A stretch of DNA of 23,244 nucleotides from positions 1 to 23,244 of the forward strand of contig VSOA01000020.1 in NCBI GenBank assembly GCA_009774585.1, written 5' to 3'. Source of the DNA: Lachnospiraceae bacterium. GTDB taxonomy: Bacteria; Bacillota; Clostridia; Lachnospirales; Lachnospiraceae. The stretch's first letter is position 1. Each line of letters starts with the position of its first letter. The position numbers were made by a program, and so were the translations under genes. Below are positions 1 to 7,944 of this stretch, piece after piece. Below the pieces are notes generated by a model that saw only the letters and a program-made list of their open reading frames with translations, made no database searches and was not told the origin of the DNA.

Positions 1-147
1 TTTTATCCGGGCAAACGAAACAAATTGAGTTTTTAGAGATTATTTAGAGAAAACCTTGGTATGATGTGAAATGTAAAAGTAAACGCGGATGATCATTTGT
101 GAAGCAGGTTAGGAATCAGGAAGAGAAAGACAGGGTAAAAGAGGATT

Positions 148-2598
148 ATGAAAAGATGTTATTATAAGAGAATCATCGCGGCAGCTATGTCGCTCATGAT
201 GACTGCTTCGCTTCTCGGAGGATGTGGGAATGGCGGTCAGCAGGAAGAGGGTCAAGGAGGAACGGCGACGGGAGGAGATTCGGCAGCGGATGGCGTAAGT
301 CAGACGGGAGAAGACTCTCTAGGCGGTACGGCTATGGGGCGGTATCTGGAAGAAGCTGTAGACTTGTCCGATAAGCTGCAAGGCGCTAATGGAAACCTTT
401 TTGTTTTAGAAGACGGAGAAATTGCAGTTACAGAAGTGATGAATCAGATTTATGTATCAAATGACTGCGGTATGACATGGGAAGCTAGAGAGCCGGACTT
501 GCGGGACGGCATGTATGAACAGGGCATATATATCGACGAGTATGCAATGGGAGCGGACGGCACGATCGGAATGATTTGCGCGCCTATGGATACGGGCCAG
601 AGCGAAGAAGAGGCGGAGAGCGAAGAAGAGGCGGATGGCGAAGACGCTGCAGGAGAGGACGACACCTTCACACACATTGAGGAAGATGCCGTAAACTTTT
701 TTGCAAAGTATACGGCTGTCGTCATCAGACCCGACGGCGAACAGATTCAGGTGACGCTTCCGCAAGGGGAAGAGGAGAGTCCGCGGCACATGTGGATTGA
801 CGATGAAGGCACGGTGTATGTGGGGACGGATGGCGAAGAACTGTACGAGATTGCGGAAGACGGAAACGGAAAGGTTTATCTGACTTTGGAGGATACGCCG
901 CAGTTGATACAGTTTCTTGGCAGCTATATGATTATTGACGGATGGAATTATGAAGATTTGGTTATCTACGACAGGGAGACGAAGGAGTATGTCGAGGATG
1001 TCGTGCTGAGTGATTTTGTGAAGGAAAATTACGGAAACCGGACTTTTAACGGTGGGAGTTTCTATGATTTGTATTTCTTTGCGGGTGAAGATGATGTTCT
1101 GTATCTGGCTGGCAAACAAGGCGTGCATCGTCATGTGATTGGCGGCAGCGCTATGGAACGGATTATAGATGCGAATCTTTCATCCTTCGGAGATCCAAGT
1201 TGTAAATTGCTTGGAATGGCGGCATTGGATAATAATGAGTTTGTCGCGCTTTTTAATAGAGCAAAGCTGGTGCGCTATGCGTATGACCCGATGGTGCCTG
1301 CCGTACCGAGCGAGAGTGTCAAGGCATACAGTCTCACGGAAAATGTGATGCTGCGCAAGGCAATCTCGCTCTATCAGACGAACCATCCGGAAGTATACGT
1401 GGAGTATGAGATTGGCATCGAGGACGGCAGCGCGGTGACGAAAGAGGATGCCCTTAAGAAATTGAATACGGAGATTATGGCGGGCGAGGGACCGGATCTA
1501 CTTATTCTGGATGATATGCCGGCAGATTCTTTTGTCGAGAAAGGACTGCTCAAAGACTTGACGCCGCTGGTGGACAGTCTGGAAGGCGATGGAAAGCTGT
1601 TCGGTAATATTGTCGATGCATTCAGGCGTGATGACGGGCTCTATATGGTACCCTGTGAAGCGGCGCTTCCGACAATCATGGGAAAAGAAAAGTATGTTTC
1701 ACAGATGACGGATTTAAATGGAATAGCGGACGGAATGGAGGAACTCAGGCAGGATAATCCTCAGAAAGATTTGCTGATGCTCTGTTCACCGAAAGCGATT
1801 ATGAGAAACTTCGTACCGTCATCGGCTCCGGCGTGGATGACGTCAGGCGGAGAACTTGACAAGAAAGCGATAGAAGAATTTTATGTACAGATGAAACGGG
1901 TTTATGACGCGCAGATGGACGGCTTGCCGCAAGAAGCGATTAAGAATTATACGCAGAGGGACGAGGAGAATATGAACTATTGTGCGGAAAGAATAGAAGA
2001 TCAGGATTTCTCGTACTTTACAATGGATGAGTTCTATTATCTGCGAGGGGAAAAGCAGATTATGGCAGGCTCTGAGAGTTATTCTTACGGATATTCGGAA
2101 CTGACGTCGGTACAGCGCGTGAAGGGTTTTGAAGAAGATATCATCATACCGATGAACGGGTTATGCGACAATGTATTCTATGCAAGAACGCTGGCTGCCG
2201 TCAATGCGTCTTCCGACAATACGGAACATGCTGAGGAGTTGTTTAAGACCTTAATTGGTGCGGACGGTGTTACGAATTGGGGATTCCCGGTGAATCAGGC
2301 GGCGTTTGAGAAAGAGTTGATTCCGGAGTATGAGGTTCCCTCGGAGGGCAGTTACAGTACACTTGCGTTCATGGATGAAAATGGTTCCGTATTTTCATGG
2401 GAGATTTACTGGCTTGACGAGGCGCAGGCGGATGAACTGCGGGAACGCATGCAGACGGTGGATACGCCTTATGTAAAGAATGAAGTGTTAGAGGAAGCAG
2501 TGCTTAGTGCAGGTGCGGATTATATCAACAGTGAATGCGGACTGGACGAAGCGGTGGCGGCTGTGGAGAAGAGTATGTCGATTTATCTTGCAGAGTAA
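148..2598 (+). CDS. Extracellular solute-binding lipoprotein with N-terminal propeller-like domain
   Basis: This is the substrate-binding component of an ABC importer, probably for a sugar or oligosaccharide, anchored on the outer face of the membrane. A basic and hydrophobic signal peptide ends in the lipobox LGGC, with lipidated Cys at residue 26. Residues about 60-385 hold repeated beta-strand-like segments, including an Asp-box-like stretch at 101-112 (SNDCGMTW) and TVYVGTDGEEL further on, suggesting a beta-propeller. Residues about 390-816 read as a family 1 solute-binding domain, for example NTEIMAGEGPDLLILD. Between them lies an acidic Glu-rich insert at about 152-175. At 816 aa it is nearly twice the usual length of a sugar-binding lipoprotein. 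ATG 148 follows the ribosome site AGAGGA. Two permease genes follow directly. The family assignment is firm, but the ligand is unknown and the propeller call is inference. Confidence 0.85.
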   Translation: MKRCYYKRIIAAAMSLMMTASLLGGCGNGGQQEEGQGGTATGGDSAADGVSQTGEDSLGGTAMGRYLEEAVDLSDKLQGANGNLFVLEDGEIAVTEVMNQIYVSNDCGMTWEAREPDLRDGMYEQGIYIDEYAMGADGTIGMICAPMDTGQSEEEAESEEEADGEDAAGEDDTFTHIEEDAVNFFAKYTAVVIRPDGEQIQVTLPQGEEESPRHMWIDDEGTVYVGTDGEELYEIAEDGNGKVYLTLEDTPQLIQFLGSYMIIDGWNYEDLVIYDRETKEYVEDVVLSDFVKENYGNRTFNGGSFYDLYFFAGEDDVLYLAGKQGVHRHVIGGSAMERIIDANLSSFGDPSCKLLGMAALDNNEFVALFNRAKLVRYAYDPMVPAVPSESVKAYSLTENVMLRKAISLYQTNHPEVYVEYEIGIEDGSAVTKEDALKKLNTEIMAGEGPDLLILDDMPADSFVEKGLLKDLTPLVDSLEGDGKLFGNIVDAFRRDDGLYMVPCEAALPTIMGKEKYVSQMTDLNGIADGMEELRQDNPQKDLLMLCSPKAIMRNFVPSSAPAWMTSGGELDKKAIEEFYVQMKRVYDAQMDGLPQEAIKNYTQRDEENMNYCAERIEDQDFSYFTMDEFYYLRGEKQIMAGSESYSYGYSELTSVQRVKGFEEDIIIPMNGLCDNVFYARTLAAVNASSDNTEHAEELFKTLIGADGVTNWGFPVNQAAFEKELIPEYEVPSEGSYSTLAFMDENGSVFSWEIYWLDEAQADELRERMQTVDTPYVKNEVLEEAVLSAGADYINSECGLDEAVAAVEKSMSIYLAE
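601..636 (+). repeat. 18-bp tandem duplication inside the lipoprotein gene
   Basis: Two adjacent 18-bp units, 601-618 and 619-636, differ by one base and encode SEEEAE followed by SEEEAD. This acidic, in-frame repeat lies in the linker-like insert of the solute-binding protein and probably arose by slippage. Confidence 0.8.
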
Positions 2599-2601
2599 AA
2601 T

Positions 2602-2690
2602 GAGATGGAGATGCGCTAAGGCTGCAGAATACGCAGCCTAAGTGCATCTATGCCATCTCTTGAAGAATGTCGCTTACGCGAACATTCTTC
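2602..2690 (+). repeat. Intergenic double hairpin, dispersed repeat copy A
   Basis: Two adjacent hairpins fill the gap between the lipoprotein gene and the first permease. In hairpin 1 the arms 2609-2625 and 2633-2649 pair over 17 positions with one mismatch and one G-U around the loop AGAATAC. It is extended by GAGATGG (2602-2608) pairing with CCATCTC (2653-2659). In hairpin 2, GAAGAATGT (2662-2670) pairs with ACATTCTTC (2682-2690), with CGC/GCG inside. There is no U-tract, so it is not a classic terminator. A related bipartite structure follows tsaD at 21726-21800. Confidence 0.75.
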
Positions 2691-2716
2691 CGGGTTGGAG
2701 AACATGGAGGGCTAAA

Positions 2717-3598
2717 ATGAGAATGCATAAGACAAGTGCAAAGGTTCATAAGGATACGCGGGCGTTTTTTCTGTTTCTGGCGCCCAGTCTGCTGGGAGTG
2801 ATCATTTTTGTACTGCTTCCGTTTCTGGACGTGTTCGTGCGTTCTTTTCAGACAGTAGTGACGAAGCAGTTTGTCGGGTTTAAGAATTACGCAACAATTT
2901 TCTCTAATCAGGCGTTTCAGCTTGCAGTAAAAAATACGATTCGTTTTACGCTGGTTTGTATTCCGCTGTTAGTTGTGATCGGGCTTTTGATAGCGCTGCC
3001 TGTGAGCAGGATGAAAAGTGCGGGAACAATCAAATCTTTGTATCTGTTCCCGCTTGCCATGCCGACGGCGACGATTGTCATCGTATGGAAAATGGTTTTC
3101 TATAAGCAGGGTTTTTTAAATCTGATATTGACACGGCTTGGAGAATGGACCGGATTATGGGGCGAAGTTCATTTTGATTATCTGGGCAGCAGCGCGTCAT
3201 TCTGGGTGTTGGTGTTCAGTTATATCTGGAAGAATGCCGGGTATACGATTGTACTGTGGCTTGCCGGCATTCTCGGAATCCCTAATGAGCTGCTGGAGGC
3301 GGCGAGGGTGGACGGTGCCTCCGAGCGTCAGTGCACCATGAAAATCATACTCCCGAATCTGAAGGGAAGCCTCTATACCATAGTGATCCTCTCTTTCCTT
3401 AATTCTTTCAAAATATACAGAGAGGCGTATCTGGTCGCCGGCGCATACCCGGAACAGGATATGTATCTTTTACAGCATTTGTTCAATAACTGGTTTGTTA
3501 ATCTTGATTTTGACAAGATGGCAGCGGCAGCGGTCTGTGTGGGCGGTTTTCTGTTCGTGGTGATTATACTTCTGCAGCGGATATGGGATAAGACATGA
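2717..3598 (+). CDS. ABC transporter permease, MalF/UgpA type
   Basis: This is an inner-membrane channel subunit of a carbohydrate-type ABC importer, working as a heterodimer with the next permease. About six hydrophobic segments are visible, starting with the stretch around FLFLAPSLLGVIIF. The EAA loop that docks onto the ATPase is present (ELLEAARVDGASERQ, then IILP). I place the start at ATG 2717, giving 293 aa, because GGAGG at 2706-2710 lies six bases upstream. An in-frame ATG at 2642 would translate through the intergenic hairpin and has no ribosome site. No ATP-binding gene occurs in the operon. This is common in Bacillota, where one MsmX/MsmK-type ATPase serves several importers. Confidence 0.9.
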   Translation: MRMHKTSAKVHKDTRAFFLFLAPSLLGVIIFVLLPFLDVFVRSFQTVVTKQFVGFKNYATIFSNQAFQLAVKNTIRFTLVCIPLLVVIGLLIALPVSRMKSAGTIKSLYLFPLAMPTATIVIVWKMVFYKQGFLNLILTRLGEWTGLWGEVHFDYLGSSASFWVLVFSYIWKNAGYTIVLWLAGILGIPNELLEAARVDGASERQCTMKIILPNLKGSLYTIVILSFLNSFKIYREAYLVAGAYPEQDMYLLQHLFNNWFVNLDFDKMAAAAVCVGGFLFVVIILLQRIWDKT

Positions 3599-3647
3599 AG
3601 TTATGTCTGGAAGAATGCCGCCGCCGCTTGCGGCGAAGCATTCTTCC
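3591..3647 (+). repeat. Intergenic double hairpin, copy C
   Basis: AGACAT (3591-3596) pairs with ATGTCT (3603-3608), and the permease stop codon overlaps the end of the left arm. A second, strong hairpin follows: GGAAGAATGC (3609-3618) pairs with GCATTCTTCC (3638-3647), with CGCCGC/GCGGCG as the inner stem. No U-run follows. The GAAGAATG/CATTCTTC arms match hairpin 2 of the element at 2662-2690, so the two are probably related. Confidence 0.7.
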
Positions 3648-3697
3648 TGGCGGAGTGGGAAATATTGATATAAATAGTTGGAAAGGACAATACGAGA

Positions 3698-4573
3698 ATG
3701 AGTTTACATAACTATATACCGAAAGGGAAAGACATCAGAAAAGGAATTGTGCTTCTGCTCATACTGATACCGACGCTTCTTGTCTGTCTGCCGATTGTTC
3801 TGTTGGTGACAGGTTCGGTGATGAGCAGCGGTGAACTCAGGCAGCATTTGTCTCCGGTATTTTCCGATGCGCTGGAATATATCAGTTGGAAGGCAGTGCC
3901 GAATTATCCGACTTTTGAGAATTACGGCAGACTGCTTTTTATGACGCCGCAGTTTTTCGTATTGTTTTGGAACTCAATTAAGATGGTGTCGTGCATACTG
4001 GCAGGACAGCTCTTGGTGGGAGTACCGGCGGCATGGGCCTTTGCCGTGTACAGAGTCAAGGGGAGCAGGGCGCTTTTTGCACTCTATGTTGTGCTGATGC
4101 TTCTGCCTTTTCAGGTGATGATGCTTTCCAGCTATCTGGTGCTTAACCGGCTTGGTATGCTGAATACACAGCAGGCGGTTATTCTTCCGGCGGTGTTTTC
4201 CACATTTCCTGTGTTTCTTACGTACGGCGGGTTTCGGTGTATTCCCATACAGCTTCTTGAGGCGGCTAGGATTGACGGTGCGGGAGAACTTCGGATTTTC
4301 TGCACGTTGGGACTTCCGCTTGGCAGGAGCGGTCTGCTGTCGGCAATGGTGCTGGGATTTTTGGAGTACTGGAACATGATGGAGCAGCCTATGGCTTTTC
4401 TGGAAGAGAAGTCGCTGTGGCCGTTGTCGCTATATCTGCCGGAAATCACATGGGCGCAGGCGGGGTATGCTTTCACAACGTCGATCATTACGCTGATTCC
4501 CGCTGTGTTTGTCTTTATCTGGGGACAAGATTATTTGGAGCAGGGAATTATTTTCTCGGGATTAAAGGAATAG
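3698..4573 (+). CDS. ABC transporter permease, MalG/UgpE type
   Basis: This is the second membrane subunit of the importer. It has an N-terminal transmembrane segment (IVLLLILIPTLLVCLPIVL), then a roughly 60-residue outer loop and five further hydrophobic segments. The EAA loop reads QLLEAARIDGAGELR, followed by GLPL, as expected for an ATPase-docking site. The length of 291 aa is typical of the family. ATG 3698 has GAAAGGA at 3681-3687. It is cotranscribed with the upstream permease across a 99-bp gap holding a strong hairpin, and is followed 36 bp later by a HlyD-like adaptor gene, an unusual partner for an importer. Confidence 0.9.
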   Translation: MSLHNYIPKGKDIRKGIVLLLILIPTLLVCLPIVLLVTGSVMSSGELRQHLSPVFSDALEYISWKAVPNYPTFENYGRLLFMTPQFFVLFWNSIKMVSCILAGQLLVGVPAAWAFAVYRVKGSRALFALYVVLMLLPFQVMMLSSYLVLNRLGMLNTQQAVILPAVFSTFPVFLTYGGFRCIPIQLLEAARIDGAGELRIFCTLGLPLGRSGLLSAMVLGFLEYWNMMEQPMAFLEEKSLWPLSLYLPEITWAQAGYAFTTSIITLIPAVFVFIWGQDYLEQGIIFSGLKE

Positions 4574-4609
4574 TACATACCGATAGAATGAGAAGTGGAG
4601 GAAAGAAAT

Positions 4610-5917
4610 ATGAGCGGTAACAGAAAAAAGAAAATTGTGGCGGGCTTTTTTATATTTCTGGTATTTATGTGGTTATGCACGGTGATATCCAAGAGCATAT
4701 ATGCTTCGAAGCTTCCCATCGTATCGACCGAATCTATCGAACAGAAATATGTGGAACATATTGTGAAGGTGGACGGCATTGTGATCGCCGGAGAAAAGAG
4801 TCCGGTCACAGCAATAAGTGGTCTTCGCGTTGAACATTTGTCTGTGCAGGTGGGCGATTCGGTGGAAGAAGGGGACGTGCTGTTTACAATAGATATGGAA
4901 GATTTGACGGATCTCATAGAAGAAAAAGAAGCAGCCATATCCAAACTTCAGACGCAGATTGACACGGTTTTGCAGAATGAAGAATTGGCAAGGCAGAAGA
5001 AGGAATTGGAAGAGCAGCGTGCCAGAGAGGATTATGACGCCTTGGCGAGAAGAGAAGATACGCTTGTGGGCAGGGGCGCTGAGGAGGTCAATCAGGCTGA
5101 AAAAGATTTGGAGAATGCCGGAGACGACGAGGCGTTACAAGATGCTTTGCAGCAGGCTGCGTACGCGGAGGCGGATGCCAAATGGCAGAGAGAGACCGCC
5201 ATGAGAGATGCAGAGAGAAGAGTGGAGGATATCATTGCACCGGAAAGTGAGGATTCCACTTTAGAGGTCAATCGTCTGGAACTTGCCGGTCTGCAGGAGG
5301 ATTTAGCGCCTTATCTGGATATCAGGGAGGAGGAAGGCAGGGTTCTTTCGCCTATGAGCGGAATAATTACGGATATCTATGTAAGCACGGGCGGAAGGAC
5401 TTCTGATTCGGCAGTTTTGCTGCTTGCAGACGATTCCGTACCATGTCAGTTTAAGACGACGCTTACACAGGAACAGAAGAAATACGTCGGCTTAAATGAT
5501 GAAGTATCTCTGAAACTGGATGGAAGCAGTAAGGAGAAAGAAGCGACAGTGGATTATCTGTCCGAGAGCAGTACAATGCCCGGAAACTATGAAGTTTATA
5601 TCAACCTTCCGGAAGGAATGGGTGTACCGGGACTTTCGGGTACGATGAGCCGCGCCGAGTCAGGTGAGAAACATTACTGTTGCGTCACACCTGCAGCCGT
5701 GCATGAAGAAGGTTCCAGACATTACGTCTACGTGGTGAAAGAGCGCGACGGCATTCTCGGCAAAGAGTATTATGCGGAGCAGGTTAATGTGATGGTACTG
5801 GATGAAAATGAAAACTGGGCTGCCTTGGAAGGCGCGCTTAACGACGATAGTGTCATCATCTCGTCCTCCACGAAGGAAGTGAAGAACGGAGATGTTGTCA
5901 GACTGTCGGAAGAGTAG
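4610..5917 (+). CDS. HlyD/MacA-like membrane-fusion (adaptor) protein
   Basis: A single N-terminal transmembrane helix (residues about 9-31) anchors an extracytoplasmic protein of 435 aa. A first half-lipoyl segment (VQVGDSVEEGDVLFTID, about 80-97) leads into a long charged coiled-coil region (about 100-225). The second half-lipoyl segment follows (VLSPMSGIITDIYV, about 244-257), then a beta-barrel-like region. This order is that of adaptor proteins of the HlyD/MacA family, which normally link an exporter to further components. Here the neighbours are importer-type permeases, and no exporter ATPase or outer component is visible. ATG 4610 is chosen because GGAGG lies at 4597-4601. A GTG at 4595 in the same frame overlaps that ribosome site and is unlikely to be used. 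Confidence 0.8.
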   Translation: MSGNRKKKIVAGFFIFLVFMWLCTVISKSIYASKLPIVSTESIEQKYVEHIVKVDGIVIAGEKSPVTAISGLRVEHLSVQVGDSVEEGDVLFTIDMEDLTDLIEEKEAAISKLQTQIDTVLQNEELARQKKELEEQRAREDYDALARREDTLVGRGAEEVNQAEKDLENAGDDEALQDALQQAAYAEADAKWQRETAMRDAERRVEDIIAPESEDSTLEVNRLELAGLQEDLAPYLDIREEEGRVLSPMSGIITDIYVSTGGRTSDSAVLLLADDSVPCQFKTTLTQEQKKYVGLNDEVSLKLDGSSKEKEATVDYLSESSTMPGNYEVYINLPEGMGVPGLSGTMSRAESGEKHYCCVTPAAVHEEGSRHYVYVVKERDGILGKEYYAEQVNVMVLDENENWAALEGALNDDSVIISSSTKEVKNGDVVRLSEE

Positions 5918-5946
5918 ACGGCGGATCCCCTTTGGATGATAGAATA

Positions 5947-7566
5947 TTAAGGAAAGTCTTCAAGGGGATTTCCATCGATTCCGAAAGAAGTTATGGCGTC
6001 TCCGTGTCCCACATTGACCGTTGATATTTCCTCAGCGGTGAGGTCATAGTAATATACCGTATAGCGTTCGACGGGGAGGTCTATGCGGCGGAGTATTTCG
6101 CCGAGCAATTCTTTCTGTGCTTTACATTCTTCAACGCTTTTGCCATCGGCGGCGATATAGACTTCCACAAACCTCGGACCGGCATAGTATGTCCCGTCCA
6201 GAACGGCTTCCACGGTCAATAGGGAATAGTCTTCATATTTTGTGAGATACCAGTCGTACCAGACGGAAGTGTTAAATCTGGCAAATCCCGGAATATCGTC
6301 TTCAATCTGTTCTTCCATGTATCGGAAGTAAGAATCTTCCTGTAGATAGCCGTAGAGATTATCCTCTATGGCAGATCCCGGCGCGGGGTACAGATTCAAT
6401 TTGTATTCTCTCTCAGCAGCGGAAACGGGCGACACACTGAACACAAATCTGTCGATCGGAGGCGGCTTGGAATTGTCGCTGACGCCGGGCGTTTCTATAT
6501 ATAATCTGTTCACACGAAATAATCCGCCGGGATATCTTGTTTCGATATCTTTTAAACCAATTCGGAGATTTTCGAGGATGTATGCCTGACTGTCGGTTAA
6601 CCGTCCGGCAGCGATTTTCTCTTTACTCTTATCATCCCATGCAAATATCTGCATCAGATGGGTTTCTTCCTCAGTCATTTCATAGAAAGGCATTCTTGAC
6701 GTGGCAATTTTATCCGATAGTTCTCTGATGGGTCCTGACAGTTCGATTCTGAAATAGAAAAGAATTCCACAGCATAAATAGAGCAGAAAGAGGAGATGCC
6801 TTGTCCGATACAGTTTCGGATAGGTGACTGGTTCTTTTGCGGATGTGTCGGTTTCGGGTGTCTCTGCGTCAAGCTTGTTTTCCTTATATTTTAATAGAAT
6901 AAATGCCATGCTGATGCAGTCACATACTGGTATCATTTGCAGGAAGAAATAAAATCGGGAAGGCATTCGTCCGTCGGCTACATGATTTCTGATATAGCGG
7001 ATATATTTGATGCCGATATATCCGTATGCGGCATTCATCGCCAGAGGAAGGATGATGGGAATCATCAACGGCAGAGGCGGGAAGAGCAGAGAAAAGATCT
7101 CCCAGATAAAGTGTAGAATGGGATGCAGAGTCGGCGCAGAATCAAGGCATTCCCAATAGAGCCATGCATTGAGCGGCAGGAAGGGAAGGAATGCTAATTT
7201 GAGTGCAATCCAACTCTTTTTCAGATGTTCAATCATTCCGCAGTCATATAAACTCTGAACCGCAAACGGGGTGAGGCCGGACAGAATGCAGATTACCATG
7301 AATTCACAGGTAAAGAAAACTACATAGTCAAGATAGGAGAAAAGGTCATGAAACCAGAAAAGGCGCACTGCGCTTGTCAACAGGTGCAGATACATACAAG
7401 CGATGAGGGTAAGTGTAATGCGCGGGAATTTACGCCTTTCTGCCTTCGGCAGCTGCTGCAGGTCTTTGGCAGTTTGGGGTGCGCAAATAAAATCCGTGAC
7501 TCCGATCCAGAAAAGGGAAAGCGTGATCAGATAGATAGGGAACATTATGAGTCCGTATGTGTTCAT
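5947..7566 (-). CDS. Polytopic membrane protein with large C-terminal domain, unknown function
   Basis: I do not recognise this 539-aa protein. Residues about 1-275 contain roughly seven or eight hydrophobic segments (near 7-27, 49-70, 80-101, 120-140, 155-178, 204-226 and 256-273). After the last, residues about 280-539 form a soluble domain rich in Tyr, Asp and Glu. It is probably extracytoplasmic, but topology is inferred only from hydrophobicity. The start at 7566 is supported by AAGGAGGTGG just upstream. An in-frame ATG at 7656 would add 30 residues but translates through a perfect hairpin and lacks a ribosome site. The gene converges on the transporter operon with a 29-bp gap and diverges from the helicase gene. 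No catalytic motif is apparent. Confidence 0.7.
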   Translation of the reverse strand: MNTYGLIMFPIYLITLSLFWIGVTDFICAPQTAKDLQQLPKAERRKFPRITLTLIACMYLHLLTSAVRLFWFHDLFSYLDYVVFFTCEFMVICILSGLTPFAVQSLYDCGMIEHLKKSWIALKLAFLPFLPLNAWLYWECLDSAPTLHPILHFIWEIFSLLFPPLPLMIPIILPLAMNAAYGYIGIKYIRYIRNHVADGRMPSRFYFFLQMIPVCDCISMAFILLKYKENKLDAETPETDTSAKEPVTYPKLYRTRHLLFLLYLCCGILFYFRIELSGPIRELSDKIATSRMPFYEMTEEETHLMQIFAWDDKSKEKIAAGRLTDSQAYILENLRIGLKDIETRYPGGLFRVNRLYIETPGVSDNSKPPPIDRFVFSVSPVSAAEREYKLNLYPAPGSAIEDNLYGYLQEDSYFRYMEEQIEDDIPGFARFNTSVWYDWYLTKYEDYSLLTVEAVLDGTYYAGPRFVEVYIAADGKSVEECKAQKELLGEILRRIDLPVERYTVYYYDLTAEEISTVNVGHGDAITSFGIDGNPLEDFP

Positions 7567-7618
7567 ATCCACCTCCTTGCCGATACACAGCGATGTTTCG
7601 GGCGCATGACTATTATCT

Positions 7619-7646
7619 AAAAAGAACAGGAACAAAGTCCTGTTCT
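7619..7646 (-). terminator. Terminator-like hairpin in the leader of the minus-strand membrane gene
   Basis: On the minus strand a perfect 9-bp stem (AGAACAGGA / TCCTGTTCT, loop of 6) is followed by five T residues. It lies about 55 bases upstream of the start at 7566 and has no gene before it on that strand within the window. It could attenuate transcription into the membrane-protein gene or stop antisense transcription coming from the helicase side. Confidence 0.5.
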
Positions 7647-7944
7647 GATTTGTCATGTATTATGGGATACTAGGGATTATCCGGCAAAACACTGCGTTGA
7701 CGTGCCCAAATAACGCATAAATATTATCAATGTAAAGCATATCTATTTATGGCACAACTACATGATATAGTATATCACAATGCAAAATTAAAGTCTAGTA
7801 ATTTTTTGATTTCTTTATACAATATTTATATAGCTAATATTTATATGTGGCAATGTCCATCGTGCAGTAAGACGGCAGGAAGCGTTTGTGAAGGCAGGAA
7901 CAGGGGAGATTTCAGGAAAAATCGGATACAGAAGGAGGTCATAC
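7647..7944. other. AT-rich divergent intergenic region
   Basis: This stretch separates the minus-strand membrane gene from the helicase gene and should hold both promoters. I see no convincing gene. It holds a 7-1-7 palindrome (7763-7777), an 11-bp direct repeat AATATTTATAT at 7821-7831 and 7836-7846, and a TTGATT at 7806 with a weak -10 match 17 bp downstream. The ribosome site for the helicase gene is GGAGGT at 7934-7939. Confidence 0.5.
7763..7777. promoter_or_regulatory. 15-bp palindrome, possible operator
   Basis: TGATATA-G-TATATCA is a perfect inverted repeat in the divergent promoter region upstream of the helicase gene. AT-rich palindromes can arise by chance, so an operator role is only a suggestion. 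Confidence 0.3.

Noticed and set aside
1..147. Possible end of an upstream gene and a promoter before the lipoprotein gene
   Set aside because: All three frames stop within the first 50 bases and no frame is distinctive; TATGAT at 60-65 has no matching -35.
457..1134. Long minus-strand open frame opposite the lipoprotein gene
   Set aside because: It mirrors the plus-strand gene, has no ribosome site and shows no motif; the lipoprotein frame has a signal peptide and domains.
2642..2716. Upstream in-frame start for the first permease
   Set aside because: The added 25 residues are translated from the intergenic hairpin repeat and the start lacks a ribosome site, while ATG 2717 has GGAGG at the right distance.
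5925..5969. Inverted repeat ATCCCCTT / AAGGGGAT between the convergent genes, considered as a bidirectional terminator
   Set aside because: The loop is 29 bases, there is no T-run on either strand, and the right arm lies inside the coding end of the minus-strand gene.
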